Shown: positions 58,255 through 64,000 of the stretch, in pieces | Position numbering within the stretch: position 1 is the stretch's first letter | Layout: the number at the start of each line of letters is the position of its first letter | Assembly: GCA_019009955.1 (NCBI GenBank) | Contig: CM032229.1 | Span: 1,469,001-1,533,000, forward strand | Origin: Riptortus pedestris | Lineage: Eukaryota; Arthropoda; Insecta; Hemiptera; Alydidae | Length of the DNA stretch: 64,000 nucleotides | Direction: 5' to 3' | The notes under the pieces: model-generated | The model's input: the letters and a program-made list of their open reading frames with translations, nothing else | What the model was told of the DNA's origin: nothing | Databases searched by the model: none | Made by a program: the position numbers and the translations under genes

Positions 58255-58860
58255 TTTAGCAGATTTCCCTTAAAACACCCCGCTCGACCCCCCTTGGGAA
58301 AATTTTTTCCTCAAATGTCCATCGATCGTAGATGTCGCAAATAAGGCCCATCGAAACTTTATGTATATTTGTCTGTTAACGCCGTAATGGTCGAAATTTT
58401 TGTTTGATCGTTACCATACTCAATATTTAAAAGTTTGATGTAATAATAGAGTTCGACAACGGCTAACATCGGATTGGAGGGAAAGGGGGGTTTAAACGGG
58501 GAGATTTTCGAAAGTTCTTAATATCTCCCTATATTATGCGCCGTATCGAAAAATTGTACAGAAGCAATATTATTGCAAATGTAATGTTCTATAAATTTTT
58601 GTCATGTACGTTTTTTTCACTATCATCATTAGTAACCAAGATATTTGATTTTTTTAGTTTTCGGCCTTAAGTAACCCCCCCCCCACTACTACTCATGCCA
58701 TATTAACAATAAGCTGTTTCATTTTGAAGCATTTTATTTGAAGGCTAAACACCAAATGTTGTTCTCATTGAGCTTTTAAGTTTTGAGATAAATGCAAATA
58801 CGAGTCACACGTGGGATATCTGCTTAGTAAACGCAGCCCTTGCGTGACGTACTTTTTATT
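58255..58860 (+). repeat. Repeat A, near full-length without long TA tract
   Basis: TTAGCAGATTTCCCTTAAAA, TGTCCATCGATCGTAGATGT, TTTGTCTGTTAACGCCGTAA, AATATCTCCCTATATTATGC, and the end GATATCTGCTTAGTAAACGC with AGCCCTTGCGTGACGTAC. Confidence 0.8.
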
Positions 58861-59149
58861 AGGCCAAGTGCAATAAAATCCTCAGAGTTCGTTTTTCTCC
58901 TCGTAATCTTTGGCGTAATTTGAATCCGTCAGGGTGACACATTTGCCATCTCACACTCAGATCTGGAATAAATCCAACTTATATTTGACAAAGTCAGATG
59001 TAGAGCTTTCCAACTACGGTTTGCAGCTGAACCCATGCATGACAAAAGGAGTTAGACCTGTAGAGAAAAAAAGGAAGCTATTTAGTAGGAATTTGATTTC
59101 ATTGGTGCTCATCCCACATTTCAGCATCGCTGGTAAATAATTGATTAAG

Positions 59150-59720
59150 GAGTTACGAATCTTTCCTGAATTTATTTAAGTCGCCCGATGGACGGCTGAA
59201 ACTGAACCATTTTTAATCCTATAAAGTGTAAAGTCTTCTTTTTAAAAGAGAGCATTAAGCGCGATTGTTTGGTCTCATTGTGTGAGGTGACGCAAACGTT
59301 AGAGCGGGTGACGTTGCATTGAAGCATTCAGCAGATAAATGTGGCGGCTATTGGCCTGTCCTATCGGCATTGAAGCTATTTGCAATGGAAGAGATTATTG
59401 TAAAAAGAGGAGAATTTAATTGTCGAGCTGAATGGAGGCGTGAAAGGAGTTTGGAGTAGTTTGGCCGGTGTGGGAGAGAGGGCGCTGAGAGTGACAACAA
59501 TGGTTCCTACCAGTTGATTCTATGGATTCCTCTTTCTATAGCTGGACCGGCAGCTTTATCTGCCTACCGCCTCCCACTCTCTCTCTCTCTCCCGCTGTCA
59601 GTCGAGCCATCTCCTCGCGCTCCCACTTAGGACCATCAGCCGCACGTATATTGATTACAGCAGTCAGGTGAGTCACCCCCAGGAACTGCCCCAGCTAGAC
59701 GACAAGGCTCTATCCCTCGT
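59150..59720 (+). other. GC-richer segment with consensus splice donor
   Basis: Composition is clearly less AT-rich than elsewhere, with a CT-rich stretch (59575-59590) and CAGTCAG|GTGAGT at 59661-59673, a near-ideal metazoan 5' splice site. It could be a 5' untranslated first exon of a host gene extending beyond the window. No long ORF and no clear TATA box. Purely suggestive. Confidence 0.3.
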
Positions 59721-60228
59721 CCCAGCCTTGTGGCTACAACCCTAGAACCCCCCTCGTTTGTCCAGGCTTTATCTGGCACTGGCGACTACTACGGCTTATA
59801 CTGGAAACTAGACCTTGGTACACCAAGACCTCCGACAGAAGAGGCTTAATAGAAGTAACTGAATAGAGCATTCCTGTATAACCTCAGCCATTTTCTCAGA
59901 TTTGATACATCCACAGACTGATAGGAGATATAGTCGAGCGTCACCTAATGACTGTCACTTTTGTTATTTGATGGCTTAGGACCCTCGCCACTTTCATGCT
60001 TCTATAATTTCTAAGATGCGTTTTATGCGTTTTGAAGAGAGACTAGAGTTGCTTCTTAGGTATATCCGAACTACCAGCAGTTCTACTTGCCACACACGTT
60101 TACTATTGTAGGTGGGATAACGCATCTGGTCTGTGAAGACAGAGTTCAAGCCACGCCAGGCCTTGGCAGGGCCCACACTACTGCATTCAAACGTTCACGA
60201 TCTTAATCATTATTTTTTATTTTATTTA

Positions 60229-60230
<2 letters not shown>
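59721..60230. other. No gene recognised
   Basis: Moderate GC at first, then AT-rich. Only a 60-codon frame is open. Confidence 0.45.
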
Positions 60231-60232
<2 letters not shown>

Positions 60233-60274
<42 letters not shown>

Positions 60275-60496
60275 CGTTTATATATCGAGCTAGGTAACGA
60301 TAAAACAAAAGTTCACACCGATAGAGAGGTAATAGGCAAGAATATATATGTGGGTTGTACTCACGGCCTGATTTTCGACAAATTACTTCAAAAGTCCATC
60401 GTTCCTACCTTACAGACGGAAATGATGTTCCGTTACAACGAAACAACATTTTTGACCCCTGTGGCAATAACACACACACACACACACACACACACC

Positions 60497-60548
<52 letters not shown>

Positions 60549-60553
60549 ATATT
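60233..60553. repeat. Two dinucleotide tracts flanking a repeat A piece
   Basis: TA tract at 60235-60271. A repeat A-like TATATCGAGCTAGGTAACGA follows at 60281, and a GTACTCACGGCCTGATTTTC piece at 60358. A (CA)n(TA)n tract lies at 60470-60553. Confidence 0.8.
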
Positions 60554-60599
60554 ATTGTCATACCTATCGGTGGAGACCGTCGTCACTGGCTGATGGTTG

Positions 60600-61349
60600 A
60601 GTACCGCCGATGGTAGCGTATGTTGGGGTGGAGTTTGTTGAGGTCTTTCAAAATCTCGTTGATGTCGTCTGTTTCCACGATGCAAAAGGTGTTATCTACG
60701 AATCTGAAATATCTAGTGATTTGGTGTTTGTCCATGAGTTTTTCTATGTGCGTATCTTCGATGTGTTGAATGAATATTTCGGTAATTATAGAAGAAGTAG
60801 GATTTCCCATTCCGAGTCCGTCTGTGGGTATATATATCTCGTTGTTGAAGCGGAAGTAATTCTGTTTCAGCACTGTCTTCGTCAGGTCAGCGATTTCCCT
60901 GATGTAGTCATCATCGTATAAGTCGCTGAGTCCTGTAGTGAGTATGTCGATGGTTTCTTGCACTGGTATAGATGGGTATAGGTCTTTGATGTCGAATGAA
61001 ACTAGTCTTGTTCGTTCTGAAATTCGTAAACCTGCGAGTTTGTTCACAAGTTCTGTGATGTTCTTGATTGTGTACGTGTTTGGTAGATGCACTGCTCCTC
61101 TTAGTATAGATGTAATATGTTTTGCGAGTCTATATGAAGGCGCTGGTCTGTAGTTGACTACTGGTCTCATGGGGACGTTGGCTTTGTGTATCTTGGGTTG
61201 AGCTCTGAGTATAGGTGGTCCTGGATTCATGTTCAAGTATCTGTAATGATTGTTGCCTATAGTGTTGGTGCAGCGTTTGAGTGCGTCACGTACTTGTCTC
61301 TGGTAGGCGTCTGTTGTGTCTATCCTTTGTCGAATGCAGTTGGTGTCCT
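60600..61349 (-). pseudogene. Second Penelope-like reverse transcriptase fragment, inactivated
   Basis: Minus-strand frame open from 61349 down to 60583. RT landmarks: PPILRAQPKIHKANVPMRPV, LVSFDIKDLYPSIPVQETID (catalytic Asp), IPTDGLGMGNPTSSIITEIF and RYFRFVDNTFCIVETDD. The catalytic box reads FVDN where active enzymes have (Y/F)VDD, so the second Asp is lost. Similarity ends near 60620 after LNKLHPNIRY. No GIY-YIG part. Repeat A joins at 61350. Confidence 0.8.
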
Positions 61350-61470
61350 ATATATAATTTTGAACGGATCTCATTTTCGCCCATAACATAGGATCGGTGG
61401 ACATTTTCCTGAAATTGCGTCATGAGTAAAACCTCAATAGCTCATTTCCCTTAAGGATAATGTGCTAAAA
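61350..61470 (-). repeat. Repeat A terminal fragment
   Basis: TATATAATTTTGAACGGATC, a GGATCGGTGGACATTTTCCT stretch, and CATTTCCCTTAAGGATAATG then TGCTAAAA. Confidence 0.75.
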
Positions 61471-61786
61471 GTGAAAATTCCCAAAAGATTCATCATACGA
61501 AACGTTACGTACGACATTTGATGTAGAAAATAAACATTCTGAAAGATATTTTGAGCCGTTAGAGAGTAGAGAAGCATCGCGGAAATAATTATGTGAACGG
61601 CGAACCTGATATTGGTGCTATGGGGAAGACAGCTCGACTGGTGAAGTAAGTAGAATAGGTATGGGAAGGCAAAGAGATCTGGCAGTGCGGAGGCCAACGG
61701 TCCACAATTGGAAAGCCCTCAGTGTCAAACACACTGAGTCATAGTATGGATATCAGAGGCTCAAGCCAAGAATGGCAGAGCCTTAA
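61471..61786. other. No gene recognised
   Basis: An 87-codon minus-strand frame lacks any recognised domain. Confidence 0.45.
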
Positions 61787-62252
61787 TGTACACATTGTTC
61801 CGAAATATGCATACTTAAGGGATTTTGTTGCTACCTGCGAATTAAGCATATTTAATCACGTATTTATGAAGTAAAGAGACATCCCTCAAAGGATTGGCGT
61901 AGATGGAGCCCGGGAGGGAATCTAGAATCATCTAGGCGACGAACCTGGCGTCGACCAATCAGCGGGCGAGTTGGTGCCTCGAACCTAATAGAACTGACGC
62001 CAGGCTATATAAAGTCCTCCAGCTTATTACCGGCAGTAATCTAGACTTAGCTAAAAAAAACCGGCAGTTAGTCTTCTCCTATCTCTGCAATCTATTCTTC
62101 TTCTTTCATCTCCTTCCTCCATCCAGAGGGTAACCAGCTACCCTACCCACTTCAACTATATAATAAATACACCCATCCTCTTTCACAACCTCCCCTTAAA
62201 ATGATACCCCTGGTATGGCACAAGGGGCTCACGGTGTAGCCTAGGTGTTACA
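61787..62252 (+). promoter_or_regulatory. Solo-LTR-like or promoter segment
   Basis: GC-richer. It has a CCAAT box (GACCAATCAGCGGGCGAG near 61955), CTATATAAAG near 62003, a GGCAGT initiator-like site about 30 bp on, a pyrimidine-rich leader and AATAAATA near 62163. A TGT start (61787) and an ACA end (62252) would suit a solo LTR, but no matching target duplication was found. Confidence 0.4.
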
Positions 62253-62734
62253 CCTGCCGGTTTTCTTGTTGTTAGTTCTTTTTTGTTAGTTTTAGAGGTT
62301 TCGCTGGGACTCAGAATAATAAAAAATAAACGGCACTTAGAGCGTTAAGTTCAGTAGAAGGAAAGCTGTCCTCACGCCAACAGGTCTGACACGCCTCAGG
62401 AGTCGACCAAGGTAGAAACAATACTAGGGCTTAAACAAAAAAAAATAATTAAAAAAAAATACCTGCAGTAAAAACAGTTTTTAGTTGGGCATCAGTTTGA
62501 CATACAATGGATCAGTGATTCTAGTGATTGAGAGTAATTGTGCTGTGAAATAAGATTGTACTGTTTAAAAAGAACTTTAAGTTAAAAGTACATATTGTGG
62601 CTAGTATTGAAACATAGTTAATTAAGTGTGTAAATAAAAGTATAGATTTTCAAATAAATTGTGTAGTAATAAAAATGTTAATGTTTGTGAATTTAATTTT
62701 ACAATCTAAAAGATCCCTAATAATCAACGTTTAT
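62253..62734. other. No gene recognised
   Basis: Spacer with A-rich runs, possibly continuing the preceding LTR-like segment. No coding signal. Confidence 0.45.
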
Positions 62735-63625
<891 letters not shown>

Positions 63626-63719
63626 TTATAAACGAAACAATATTTTCAAAACAAAACAAAAACTAAATATTTATAAATTGTTAAAAACCATGTGTTTTTT
63701 ATTAAATTTAAATTATTAT

Positions 63720-63830
63720 TTGGCTAATTGGGACGGGTTATCTGCAGGTTACCACCGTTTTCTAGCCAGGGTGGGACTAAGGATTTTATTTAATGAATTC
63801 ACTAAATAAATTCTTATTGACAAGGGGGAA
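63720..63830 (-). repeat. tRNA-derived SINE, truncated copy 4
   Basis: GGCTAATTGGGACGGGTTAT, CTAGCCAGGGTGGGACTAAG and a GAATTCACTAAATAAATTCT stretch match the body of the other SINE copies. The tRNA-like head is missing. Confidence 0.75.
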
Positions 63831-64000
63831 ATGATTATTGCTAGTTTTGTATTTAAAAAAAAGTTACAAAGTATTCTGAGGATATACATGACAGAAATCA
63901 TTATAGTAAGAGGTACAAAATACTGCTTACTACTAATCTAACAAAGTCATATGATGTGAAATGCTATCGGTGGTCTCATTTTTATATATATATATATTTT

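Overview
The window is AT-rich, repeat-dense nuclear DNA of an invertebrate metazoan. An arthropod-like genome is plausible because of the Polinton gene set, the mariner and Penelope-like relics, and a TATA plus TCAGT-type core promoter, but the species cannot be fixed from sequence alone. No convincing host protein-coding gene was found. Almost everything recognisable is transposable elements, their relics, and (TA)n, (CA)n and (CT)n microsatellites.

The centrepiece is a structurally complete Maverick/Polinton, a virus-like self-synthesising DNA transposon, at 21418-32994 (11,577 bp). It has terminal inverted repeats of 420 and 452 bp and a 6-bp TATATA target duplication. Nine open frames lie between the ends: a major-capsid-like protein (+), a structural protein with a parvovirus-type phospholipase A2 motif (-), an A32/FtsK-like packaging ATPase (-), a penton-like minor capsid protein (+), a DDE integrase with an N-terminal zinc ribbon (-), a SAP-like small protein and a tiny zinc-finger protein (+,+), a 1372-residue protein-primed-type DNA polymerase B (+), and an orphan 180-residue protein whose 3' end lies inside the right inverted repeat (+). 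Together they cover replication, integration, genome packaging and capsid building. No separate adenain-like maturation protease is visible. Gene ends carry strong palindromic hairpins with a shared AATGGT/ACCATT core, and many starts share an AATAAATG-like motif, so the element appears to carry its own virus-like expression punctuation. The capsid frame starts just inside the left repeat and appears to lack the beginning of its first jelly roll.

The Polinton sits in the internal (TA)n tract of a very abundant interspersed repeat, here called repeat A (full unit about 0.6-0.9 kb, many copies in both orientations). Most long (TA)n tracts of the window occupy this same internal position. A second family, repeat B (about 1.35 kb, with an internal triplication), occurs at 766-2124 and 42427-43755, with a partial copy at 52730-53545. 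A tRNA-derived SINE occurs four times.

Other elements: a non-coding 15-bp G-rich minisatellite (4856-5785); a DUF7869-like DNA transposon with 36-bp inverted repeats (16924-18555); a nearly intact Penelope-like element with RT and GIY-YIG (35320-37102) and a second, decayed one (60600-61349); a frameshifted mariner (39325-39905); three non-LTR relics (10440-10640, 40300-41325, 49930-50318); a 167-bp-armed foldback (41841-42366); LTR-like or promoter-like stretches (6440-6640, 44560-44836, 61787-62252); and a GC-richer segment with a consensus splice donor (59150-59720) that is the best candidate for a host 5' exon.
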